In this document: positions 1-5,203 of the stretch, piece by piece
Numbering within the stretch: position 1 is the stretch's first letter
Layout of the letters: each line of letters begins with the position of its first letter
Program-made: the position numbers and the translations under genes
Assembly: GCA_021805275.1 (NCBI GenBank)
Contig: JAJZFQ010000211.1
Coordinates: 1-7,514 of the forward strand
Source: Pseudomonadota bacterium
GTDB taxonomy: Bacteria; Pseudomonadota; Gammaproteobacteria; Steroidobacterales; Steroidobacteraceae
Reading direction: 5' to 3'
Length of the DNA stretch: 7,514 nucleotides
Notes under the pieces: model-generated
The model's input: only the letters and a program-made list of their open reading frames with translations
What the model was told of the DNA's origin: nothing
The model's database searches: none

Positions 1-55
1 AGGACATAGCCCTCTCAAGGCTGTAACACGGGTTCGAATCCCGTAGGGAGCGCCA
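1..55 (+). tRNA. tRNA-Glu (anticodon CUC), 3' part only
   Basis: This is the 3' part of a tRNA gene; the acceptor 5' strand and D arm lie outside the window. The anticodon stem is TAGCC (7-11) with GGCTG (19-23), around the loop CTCTCAA, giving anticodon CUC at 14-16, which reads GAG. The T arm is ACGGG (28-32), the loop TTCGAAT, then CCCGT (40-44). The 3' acceptor strand is 45-51, the discriminator is G52, and CCA is encoded at 53-55. The tail AGGGAGCGCCA closely resembles bacterial tRNA-Glu. An intrinsic terminator follows. Identity rests on the anticodon and acceptor, since the 5' half is not visible. Confidence 0.93.
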
Positions 56-80
56 ATAAATCAAGAAGTTGCGAATGCTA

Positions 81-112
81 CCGACGATGCCTGAGGTCGT
101 CGGAGAATTTTT
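81..112 (+). terminator. Rho-independent terminator of the tRNA-Glu transcript
   Basis: A perfect 7-bp stem, CCGACGA (81-87) with TCGTCGG (97-103), encloses a 9-nt loop and is followed by AGAA and then five T residues (108-112). It lies 26 nt past the tRNA CCA end, a normal distance for a tRNA terminator. The T run is on the right side only for the + strand, so it does not serve the leftward LysR gene. Confidence 0.85.
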
Positions 113-135
113 CGCCTGGGCCGCTTCCCCCGGGG

Positions 136-1047
136 TCACGATCGCCGCATCCACACGGAATCCGATCGATTGACTTCCTTCATGTAATCGACGAAGGCCC
201 GCACAGCCGGAGCCAGTTCGCGCCGCGAGGGGAAGACCAAATTCACCTCGACGGAGGCGACCGACCATTGCGGAAAAAGGTGCACCAACCGCCCCGCGGC
301 AATTTCAGGCCCACAGAGGTACCCCGTCAGGATGCCCAGGCCCGCACCATTCATGACGAGCCGATGAATCGTCAGCGCCTCGTTGACCGAGACGCGCGGT
401 GTCTTCTCGAGGCGGGTCGTCTCCTGCCCACGGGAGAAGACCCACGGCCTGATGCGACCCTCCGGTGACGGCATGTCGATGGTGTCGTGGCGCGAGAGCT
501 CCTCGAAGGACTGCGGTGTTCCGCGCCGTTCCAGATACCCGGGCGTGGCACAGAGATAGCGGTGCATCTCGCCGAGCTTCACGGCGATCAAGCCGGAATC
601 CGGCAGCGGGCCGAGGCGAACCGCGACGTCGATGGCCTCACCGACGAGGTCCGCCGTGCGACTTTCCAGATCGAGCGCGATGTCGATGTCAGGATAGCGC
701 AGCAGGAAGTCGGGCAGTTGCGCGGCCAGGACGTTGACGCCAAACCCTATCCCCGCGCTGACCCTGAGCACCCCCCGGGGTTGTCCCGAGAGTCCCCCCA
801 CATAGGCCAAAGTCTCGTTGAGCGCGCGAGTGATCTGCGCGCTTCGTTCGAGCAGGGCTTGACCGGTGTGCGTCAGGACCACCTCGCGGGTGGTGCGCTG
901 AAACAAGCGAGTGCCGAGTTCAGCCTCGAGTCTCGCGATCGAGCGGCTCACGTTGGACTTCGGCATTCCCAGGGCCCGCCCCGCGGCCGTAAAGCTCTTG
1001 AGGGCGGCGACTCGTTCGAACACGCGAAAGCGATTGAGATCGAGCAC
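136..1047 (-). CDS. LysR-family transcriptional regulator
   Basis: This 303-aa protein has the usual length and layout of a LysR-type regulator. The N-terminal winged helix-turn-helix covers about residues 1-60, with the characteristic run SFTAAGRALGMPKSNVSR followed by RLEAELGTRLFQRTTR. The effector-binding, periplasmic-binding-like domain covers about 90-295 and includes the typical GAGLGILTGY segment near residue 235. The start is GTG (1045-1047): an in-frame TGA lies just one codon upstream, so no earlier start is possible. The gene is transcribed away from an NmrA-like oxidoreductase remnant, the usual place for a LysR target. Because that target is broken, the regulator may have lost its main job or act elsewhere. 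The effector is unknown and cannot be read from the sequence. Confidence 0.93.
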   Translation of the reverse strand: MLDLNRFRVFERVAALKSFTAAGRALGMPKSNVSRSIARLEAELGTRLFQRTTREVVLTHTGQALLERSAQITRALNETLAYVGGLSGQPRGVLRVSAGIGFGVNVLAAQLPDFLLRYPDIDIALDLESRTADLVGEAIDVAVRLGPLPDSGLIAVKLGEMHRYLCATPGYLERRGTPQSFEELSRHDTIDMPSPEGRIRPWVFSRGQETTRLEKTPRVSVNEALTIHRLVMNGAGLGILTGYLCGPEIAAGRLVHLFPQWSVASVEVNLVFPSRRELAPAVRAFVDYMKEVNRSDSVWMRRS

Positions 1048-1168
1048 GACTCAATTGTTGCAGTTCATGGCACAGTCTGTCCAGCGATCGAGACCCAGGA
1101 GGGGCGAGCTGATGCACTATATTGATTTCACGGCCTGCGATCGCGCCGACCGAAAGGAAATTGAACCA
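1048..1168. promoter_or_regulatory. Divergent control region between the LysR gene and the NmrA remnant
   Basis: This 121-nt gap separates the divergent starts. It is visibly more AT-rich than its surroundings at both ends. A fair -10 box for the rightward side, TATATT (1118-1123), has no recognisable -35 box at the proper spacing, which would fit activator-dependent transcription. A Shine-Dalgarno-like AAAGGAAA (1153-1160) sits about 8 nt before the ATG at 1169. I looked for a T-N11-A LysR box with dyad symmetry and found none that was convincing. A TGC-N8-GCA element at 1059-1072 is the nearest candidate but has the wrong spacing. Confidence 0.4.
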
Positions 1169-1360
1169 ATGGACGAGACAATTCTGGCCGTGGGAGCCCA
1201 CGGCAAGTTCGCCGGCAGGGTCTTCCGGAGCTCGCCCGACGCGGCGCAACGGTGCGCGGACGGGTCCGCAGTCCTGCGCATGCCCCCGCGGTGCGCGCCG
1301 AGAACACTGCGCGCCTTCTTCGAGGAGCAGGCGGCTCGCAACCCCGGAAGCGCATCATGA
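1169..1360 (+). pseudogene. NmrA-like NAD(P)-binding oxidoreductase, frameshifted and internally deleted remnant
   Basis: The ATG at 1169 opens a frame beginning MDETILAVGAHGKFAG, which matches the first strand and the GxxGxxG dinucleotide-binding loop of NmrA-like short-chain reductases. From about 1222 the family-like sequence continues in a different frame as LPELARRGATVRGRVRSP, the expected second helix and second strand. One base lost near 1221 (GTN then CTT CCG GAG) would restore the frame. After about 1300 the first frame resumes family-like sequence, PRTLRAFFEEQAARN, resembling the C-terminal tail of these enzymes, and stops at 1360. A whole enzyme of this type has nearly 300 residues, so most of the middle is gone. 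As it stands the frame encodes only 63 residues. An ATG overlaps its stop (ATGA, 1357-1360), perhaps the start of a former next gene, also lost. In 1361-1579 I see no convincing gene. Confidence 0.72.
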
Positions 1361-1579
1361 AAGCCGACCCAGCCGTCGCCCTGAACACCCGCAGATCCGA
1401 GGGCCGCTGCCCGTCGCGCCGACGGCCATGGGCCGAGCGTCGCGCATGTGTTCCAGGCCCACGCGGCGCCACTTCACGCGCGGCGTGAAGCTCTGGAGCA
1501 CATCGGGGAGTCCTTGCCGCCGCCCCCTCGCCCGCCCAGCCCCCGCCCATCGTGTCATTGCAACTCACGGAGACCCCCC

Positions 1580-1963
1580 ATGACCCGCATTCTCTTTGTC
1601 GGCCAGAAGCCCGAAACCGTCGATTTCACAGACCCGTCCCTGCCGCCCGGCTTCAACGCCCCGATGATCCACGCGGGCATCGCCATCGCGCTCGAGCAGA
1701 TCAAGGCTCGCGGCTGGGAGGGCGACACCTGCATGATCACGCCGGACGAGGCCGGCCGCGCCATGCTTCAGAAGGCGCTTAAGGCCACGGCCTACGATTG
1801 CGTGGTGATTGGTGGTGGTCTCAGACTTCCACCGAAAAGCCTCCCGCTGTTCGAGATGGTGGTGAACGTGGTTCACAGGGCGGCGCCAGCGGCGGCCATT
1901 GCATTCAACACCAAACCGGAAAATACCGCGGAGGCGGCTGCCCGCCAACTCCAGGCCGTTTGA
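1580..1963 (+). CDS. Conserved-looking 127-aa protein of unknown function
   Basis: I cannot name a function. The start ATG (1580) is supported by GGAG (1569-1572) 7 nt upstream; upstream in-frame sequence is proline- and arginine-rich junk. The protein alternates strands and helices like a small Rossmann-like or receiver-like fold: strand RILFVG (3-8), a helix around 28-44, strand CMIT (51-54), a helix around 58-70, strand YDCVVIGGG (72-80), and a helix around 88-101. Further markers are DFTDPSLPPGFNAPMIHAG (15-33) and the final AFNTKPENTAEAAARQL. No membrane segment or signal peptide is visible. From memory, proteins of this kind occur near LysR and oxidoreductase genes. It is the only intact gene left in what looks like the LysR target operon. 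Confidence 0.82.
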   Translation: MTRILFVGQKPETVDFTDPSLPPGFNAPMIHAGIAIALEQIKARGWEGDTCMITPDEAGRAMLQKALKATAYDCVVIGGGLRLPPKSLPLFEMVVNVVHRAAPAAAIAFNTKPENTAEAAARQLQAV

Positions 1964-2088
1964 GGGCATTGCGCCGGAGCGCTTCCACACCGCACCGTGA
2001 TCGCGAGGAAAGGCGCGAGCATCGGCCGGCGTGTCGGCCGTCGCGCCATCGCAAACTCGATGCCGAGCCCGACCGAACGGCACTGCGG

Positions 2089-2134
2089 GCGGCCGGCCGC
2101 ACCGGCGTGCGAGAGCACTGCGCTCGCACGCCGG
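2089..2134. repeat. GC-rich palindrome and 12-bp perfect-stem hairpin
   Basis: Two adjacent structures lie in the 285-nt gap before the signal-peptide gene. GCGGCCGGCCGC (2089-2100) is a 12-bp perfect palindrome. Directly after it, CCGGCGTGCGAG (2102-2113) is exactly complementary to CTCGCACGCCGG (2123-2134) around a 9-nt loop. Two further pairs can form beyond one A-G mismatch. No T run follows, so it is not a standard intrinsic terminator. It could be a transcript-ending or RNA-stabilising hairpin for the upstream gene, a leader structure of the downstream gene, or a dispersed palindromic repeat. The rest of 1964-2248 holds no supported gene. Confidence 0.75.
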
Positions 2135-2201
2135 CAGCACCTGAGGGGCGCACCCGTGCGGCCACGAAACTCCTGGCGGCCGGCGCGGTCGAATCTGCGA
2201 G

Positions 2202-2216
2202 CCGGACTCCCTCCGG
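2202..2216 (+). repeat. Small hairpin just upstream of the ribosome binding site
   Basis: CCGGA (2202-2206) pairs with TCCGG (2212-2216) around the loop CTCCC, 20 nt before the strong Shine-Dalgarno sequence at 2237. The loop CTCCC is complementary to the core GGAG of that Shine-Dalgarno sequence, so competing pairing could mask translation. Such short complementarity is easily fortuitous in GC-rich DNA. Confidence 0.35.
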
Positions 2217-2248
2217 AGCCGGCCGCTTCAAGCTTCAAGGAGGTGTCT

Positions 2249-2773
2249 ATGCGTAAGAAAGTGCTTGCCGTAGCCCTTGCGGGCATCGCCCTGCCGGTGC
2301 TCGCATTGGCAGCGCAACCGATGTTCATCCGCGTCGGCTCCCGCACGGTCCCCCTGCGGGAGGTCGTGCAAGTGGTACGCACTGCCGCCGGGCCGATCCG
2401 TGTGCACACCTGGCGGTGGCGCGGGCCGAACGGCGCAGCCATGGTTCAGGTCTCCGAGACCCGCAGCGCAGGTGCGCCGATGCCCCCCTGGGTCCTGGCG
2501 CAGTTCGAGGCGCTGCAGGCGCAGATGCAGCAGATGCGACTCATCGAAACCGCGCTCAGCGGGCCGATGGTGCCGCTGTGGCCGGGGCCGGTGATGTTCG
2601 GCCGGCTGCTGCCGCTGCCCGGACGGGGCGTACCGCTCGAGGTCCGCTTCCTGCAGCCGGTGATCCCGCTACAGGCCATCCGCGCGCCGACGCGGGTCAT
2701 CGTCCTGCTGCCCAGAGTGGCCGTGCCGCGTGCCGCTGCGCCCCCGGTCCATCATCGCGGGCATCTGGTCTGA
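2249..2773 (+). CDS. Secreted or periplasmic protein of unknown function (signal peptide)
   Basis: The start ATG (2249) is fixed by a near-perfect Shine-Dalgarno sequence, AAGGAGGT (2237-2244), 4 nt upstream, and by an export signal at the new N-terminus. The frame stays open upstream, but that part is arginine-rich and unconvincing. The protein has 174 residues. The signal has a charged start MRKK, a hydrophobic core (5-20) and an Ala-Leu-Ala site (19-21), suggesting cleavage before AQP. The mature part is rich in Pro, Val and Arg. It has a beta-like beginning (MFIRVGSRTVPLREVVQVV), a Gln-rich helix around 84-103 (QFEALQAQMQQMRLIE), a Pro/Leu-rich stretch (105-145) and a short basic tail with HH. 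There is no cysteine, so it is not a lipoprotein. I recognise no domain. Strong hairpins lie on both sides. Confidence 0.78.
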   Translation: MRKKVLAVALAGIALPVLALAAQPMFIRVGSRTVPLREVVQVVRTAAGPIRVHTWRWRGPNGAAMVQVSETRSAGAPMPPWVLAQFEALQAQMQQMRLIETALSGPMVPLWPGPVMFGRLLPLPGRGVPLEVRFLQPVIPLQAIRAPTRVIVLLPRVAVPRAAAPPVHHRGHLV

Positions 2774-2786
2774 TCCATCCCGGATC

Positions 2787-2831
2787 CCGCAGGCGCGGCA
2801 GGGGCATCTGCGGCCCCTCCCGCGCCTGCGG
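2787..2831. terminator. Very stable hairpin after the signal-peptide gene (possible T-less terminator)
   Basis: CCGCAGGCGCGG (2787-2798) pairs perfectly with CCGCGCCTGCGG (2820-2831). After one C-C mismatch the stem continues with AGGGGC (2800-2805) and GCCCCT (2813-2818), closing on a 7-nt loop. That is 18 base pairs around a single mismatch, starting 13 nt after the stop codon at 2773. The position is right for a terminator or a 3'-end protecting hairpin, but no T run follows in either direction. The class is therefore uncertain, while the structure itself is unambiguous. Confidence 0.6.
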
Positions 2832-2971
2832 CAGTGACGGACCGCCGCGCCCTGGGCGAGGAGCGCCGCGAAGCCCCAGCGCGAGCTTACGTCCCCGCGC
2901 GACACCGGTGCGCAACCGCCGCCGCTTCGCTAGCATGTCCGTCCATCGCATTTCTGACTGAGACCGAGCCG

Positions 2972-3151
2972 ATGAAGATCGTCTCACTGCTGAAAAATGT
3001 CGCCCTCGGCGCATCCGCCGGCGTTGCGGTACTTACCGCGCTGCCGCTGTTCGGCGCCGTAGGTACGCTCACCACCGCGGGCGCAGTGGTCGGTTCGCTG
3101 GTCGGTGGAATGGCAGGCGCACTCGACAGCATGCGCACTCAGCGCCGCTGA
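2972..3151 (+). CDS. Small glycine-zipper membrane protein, 59 aa
   Basis: This short frame encodes a hydrophobic peptide: a positively charged start (MKIVSLLKN), a first hydrophobic segment (about 11-31) with a central proline, a second one (33-50), and a basic end (MRTQRR). Glycines at 37, 41, 45 and 49 make an exact GxxxGxxxGxxxG glycine zipper, a pattern that packs transmembrane helices tightly. It is seen in many small envelope proteins and oligomeric membrane peptides. The Shine-Dalgarno sequence is weak (GAG, about 6 nt before the ATG), so a different start is possible; the longer upstream frame looks non-coding. The gene converges on the nucleotidyltransferase gene, with only 15 nt between stop codons. 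It has no assigned function; membrane location is inferred from composition. Confidence 0.62.
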   Translation: MKIVSLLKNVALGASAGVAVLTALPLFGAVGTLTTAGAVVGSLVGGMAGALDSMRTQRR

Positions 3152-3183
3152 CCCCCACTCGCCGCGTTAGGCGCCAGCGGCGC
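3142..3183. repeat. Inverted repeat over the convergent gene ends
   Basis: GCGCCGCTG (3142-3150) is complementary to CAGCGGCGC (3175-3183), with 24 nt between. The repeat spans the stop codons of both converging genes. The right arm also belongs to a competing small hairpin, GGCGCC-AGC-GGCGCC (3170-3184). It may help end transcription from both sides, but there is no T run, the loop is long, and part of it is coding. Confidence 0.35.
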
Positions 3184-4150
3184 CCTGCAGCCTGTGCAAC
3201 CGGTGATGCTGCGCGGCGAGGCTCAGGAAGGCGACGCCGGAGCGCAGACGCGCACCGCTCTGCGGCTGCGGCACACGGCGCAGCACATCGGCGACCCGCT
3301 GCGGTGTGCCAAGATCACTCCAACCGCACTTCGGCACCGCGATGACGCGAAACGCACTCTCCTGTCCGGCGACAATGTCGCGGGAAAAGTCCACCGTGGG
3401 CAGCTGCTCGTACACTGCGGCGACCGCGTGCGCCTGCGGGTGTTCGCAATCGGCGGCCACGGCCGCCTCCATCGCCGCCACGACGGAGCCGATCCGGGCT
3501 CGGAACAGCTCAAGCAGCGCCTGAGCGCCGGCGACCACGATGAATGCATTCCAGAGCGCACCGCCGCCGATCAGCTCGCGCGCCTCAGCGAACGGCGGCT
3601 TCTCGACGAAGCGCAGAACGCGCAATGCCCCGCGCGCATCGCGCTCACCGGGCACAATGTAGCCGAGCTCAGGATCGACCTCCTCCGGCTCGATGCCCAG
3701 CAGCAGCGCCTGCTGTGTGCGTCTCGGCAGCTGCGCGAGCGCCGCCACCAGCGATTCGGCGAGGACCGACTCGTGCTGCACCAGATGATCGGAGGGCAGC
3801 AGCACCACTCGGGCTTCTGGATCGCGCCGCAAAATGTACAGCAGTGGCAACAGGATGCCGACCGCGGTGCCGCAGTTGCGCGGCTGCACGATGATGTTCC
3901 CTGGCGGCAACGGCGCAAGCGCATCTTGCCACCAGCGGCGATGGTGCACCGCGACCACCGCGCACGTGAATGCCTCGTCCGTGAGCGTTTGCGCTCGCCG
4001 CAGGGCCTCATGCAACAGTGGCGGCCCATCGAATAGCGAGCAGAACTGCTTCGGAACGGCGGTTCCTGACGGTGCGGTGGTGAGGGATTTCAGACGGCTG
4101 CCTTCGCCCGCCGCCAATACCAGTGCCCACACATTGCCTTCTGCCGCCAT
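3167..4150 (-). CDS. Sugar-phosphate nucleotidyltransferase, mannose-1-phosphate guanylyltransferase type
   Basis: This 327-aa protein has the GT-A nucleotidyltransferase layout. The nucleotide-binding loop is LVLAAGEGSRLKSL (10-23) followed by PKQF (33-36). QPRNCGTAVG (89-98) corresponds to the RNTAP region. LLPSDH (117-122) carries the metal-binding aspartate D121. Further motifs are GIEPEEVDPELGYIVPG (152-168), FVEKP (181-185), LWNAF (199-203) and GWSDLGT (276-282). These match mannose-1-phosphate guanylyltransferases, which make GDP-mannose from GTP and mannose-1-phosphate in the cytoplasm. It lacks the C-terminal cupin isomerase domain of bifunctional ManC. The family WNSG motif reads WNAF, so substrate choice is uncertain. 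The ATG start (4148-4150) has AGGAG about 8 nt upstream. No other glycan gene lies in the window, so a role in capsule, exopolysaccharide or GDP-sugar supply is only inferred. Confidence 0.85.
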   Translation of the reverse strand: MAAEGNVWALVLAAGEGSRLKSLTTAPSGTAVPKQFCSLFDGPPLLHEALRRAQTLTDEAFTCAVVAVHHRRWWQDALAPLPPGNIIVQPRNCGTAVGILLPLLYILRRDPEARVVLLPSDHLVQHESVLAESLVAALAQLPRRTQQALLLGIEPEEVDPELGYIVPGERDARGALRVLRFVEKPPFAEARELIGGGALWNAFIVVAGAQALLELFRARIGSVVAAMEAAVAADCEHPQAHAVAAVYEQLPTVDFSRDIVAGQESAFRVIAVPKCGWSDLGTPQRVADVLRRVPQPQSGARLRSGVAFLSLAAQHHRLHRLQGAAGA

Positions 4151-4382
4151 GACACCCGCTCCTGGTGATTTGACTGTCGGGGTCTATGCCGCAGCACACG
4201 ACCCGAGCAGTGCACGATCGTCCTCTATGTTGAGTCACCCGGGCATCGTGGGTTCCCGTAGCGCCGCAAAAAAAAATTCCCAGGCGACATCTGTCCCGAA
4301 GAAGAGCGCATGATCGCGCGGCGGGATGTCAATTTGATTTCAATCGCTTGGCGCCTTCTCGGCGCCGATCGTGCAGCGCGCA
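4151..4382. other. Intergenic region upstream of the nucleotidyltransferase gene
   Basis: This 232-nt stretch separates two leftward genes and is less GC-rich than its neighbours. It holds a run of nine A (4268-4276), which is nine T on the strand being transcribed. It also holds a perfect hairpin, GGCGCC-TTCTC-GGCGCC (4350-4366), just past the stop of the membrane-protein gene. The hairpin is followed leftwards only by a mildly T-rich stretch, and the T9 run has no solid stem immediately before it, so neither makes a convincing intrinsic terminator. The nucleotidyltransferase promoter should lie here; I see no clear -35/-10 pair. Confidence 0.5.
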
Positions 4383-5033
4383 TCAGGAGCGGTGCGATTC
4401 ATCGGGAGCGGTCGGCGGCGCAACGGCCCCGCCTTCCTGTCGGTGCGCGGCGACGCTCGCCAGCGCCGGATGTGCGTGCTCCATTCGGACCGTTACCTTG
4501 ATCGCGGCCAAGCGCCGATACAGGCGCCGCTGTCGATATAAGGGGATCCAACCGTACACGAGCGTTTCCACCGGCCGCCACAAGGCCAGCCAGGCCAGAA
4601 TGATGAGCCCCTCATCGAGCAGCCGCGACAGTCCGTGCGCGGCAACGCGTGAGAGGATACCGCGTGCGCTCATGCTGAGCAGAAAAATCGCCAGCCCGCC
4701 GAGCAACGCAAATTCACCGAGACGCAGCTGTTCGCGCAGACGCAGGGCCGTCGAGTGCGCCATGCGCGTGTAGTAATGCTCCAAGGCCGGCTGCAGATCG
4801 GCCGCCAGGTCCGCGCCTTCGCTCGCGTGCACGTGCAGGTGCCACTGCGCGACGGCCCGGTTCTCGCGAAACTCCTCCTCGATGAAGGCCGCGGCATCCA
4901 CATCCAGATCGCGATCCCAGAACGGTGAAGCATCGAGGGAATTGAACATCTGCGCCAGATCGCGCACGCGCACGTTCACCGTGGCCGCACTCACGGCGTG
5001 CGCTGCAGGATGGGACTTGTTGAATGCGGACAC
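4383..5033 (-). CDS. Two-helix membrane protein of unknown function, divergent from groEL
   Basis: I place the start at GTG (5031-5033), giving 216 residues, because AAGG lies 8 nt before it. A TTG at 5082-5084 would add 17 arginine-rich residues without a good binding site, and the first ATG (4947-4949) would cut into well-structured sequence. The N-terminal half is soluble, with a strand VNVRVRDLAQMFNSLD (about 20-34), an acidic patch around PFWDRDLD, an EEEF helix and the histidine-rich WHLHVH (64-69). Two membrane segments follow, FALLGGLAIFLLSMSARG (about 108-125) and LIILAWLALW continuing to VYGWI (about 143-163). Then comes a basic stretch, YRQRRLYRRL, probably cytoplasmic, and a Pro/Ala-rich tail. 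I do not recognise a named family. Sharing a control region with the chaperonin gene suggests a stress or protein-quality role, an inference from position only. Confidence 0.75.
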   Translation of the reverse strand: MSAFNKSHPAAHAVSAATVNVRVRDLAQMFNSLDASPFWDRDLDVDAAAFIEEEFRENRAVAQWHLHVHASEGADLAADLQPALEHYYTRMAHSTALRLREQLRLGEFALLGGLAIFLLSMSARGILSRVAAHGLSRLLDEGLIILAWLALWRPVETLVYGWIPLYRQRRLYRRLAAIKVTVRMEHAHPALASVAAHRQEGGAVAPPTAPDESHRS

Positions 5034-5203
5034 TGCGCAGACCTTCGGCTGCGGACACCTCTGCGGCCCGCGGCGCTTCCGCAACCGTCGCGCACCGCGC
5101 CGATCCCCGGAATGCGCACTAGTACGGATGGTCGCGCGCCGACCGCGTGCCTAGGCTCGATGCGGCGCAGATGCGCGGCAGGTGCGCTTTCGGAGTGTGA
5201 CCG
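5034..5203. promoter_or_regulatory. Divergent control region between the membrane-protein gene and groEL
   Basis: Both genes must be promoted from this 170-nt gap or just inside its edges. I searched for the CIRCE operator (TTAGCACTC-N9-GAGTGCTAA) and for a heat-shock sigma-32 promoter (CTTGAA with CCCCAT) and found neither. The small palindromes ACTAGT (5119-5124) and CCTAGG (5151-5156) are visible. A Shine-Dalgarno GGAG (5192-5195) lies 8 nt before the groEL ATG. No convincing sigma-70 boxes are seen, so regulation cannot be read from the sequence. Confidence 0.4.

Noticed and set aside
487..1125. Long rightward open frames over the LysR gene
   Set aside because: They are antisense shadows of a well-supported LysR gene, with no domain and no ribosome binding site.
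1357..1488. Short frame starting in the ATGA overlap after the NmrA remnant
   Set aside because: The first residues look gene-like, but the rest is arginine-rich with no recognisable family; at most the stub of a lost gene.
1997..2248. Upstream extension of the signal-peptide gene to ATG 1997
   Set aside because: The added 84 residues are arginine- and alanine-rich without structure and would bury the signal peptide; the AAGGAGGT site fixes the start at 2249.
2370..2385. 16-nt identity (AAGTGGTACGCACTGC) with 6699-6714 in groEL
   Set aside because: Both copies encode VVRTA in the same codon phase within unrelated proteins, so chance and codon bias explain it; the flanks do not match.
2931..2936. 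TAGCAT as a -10 box for the 59-aa gene
   Set aside because: No -35-like sequence lies at 16-18 nt upstream, so the match is too weak to report as a promoter.
4268..4276. Run of nine A as a leftward intrinsic terminator
   Set aside because: No stable stem lies directly before the T9 on the transcribed strand; only a 4-bp stem can be drawn.
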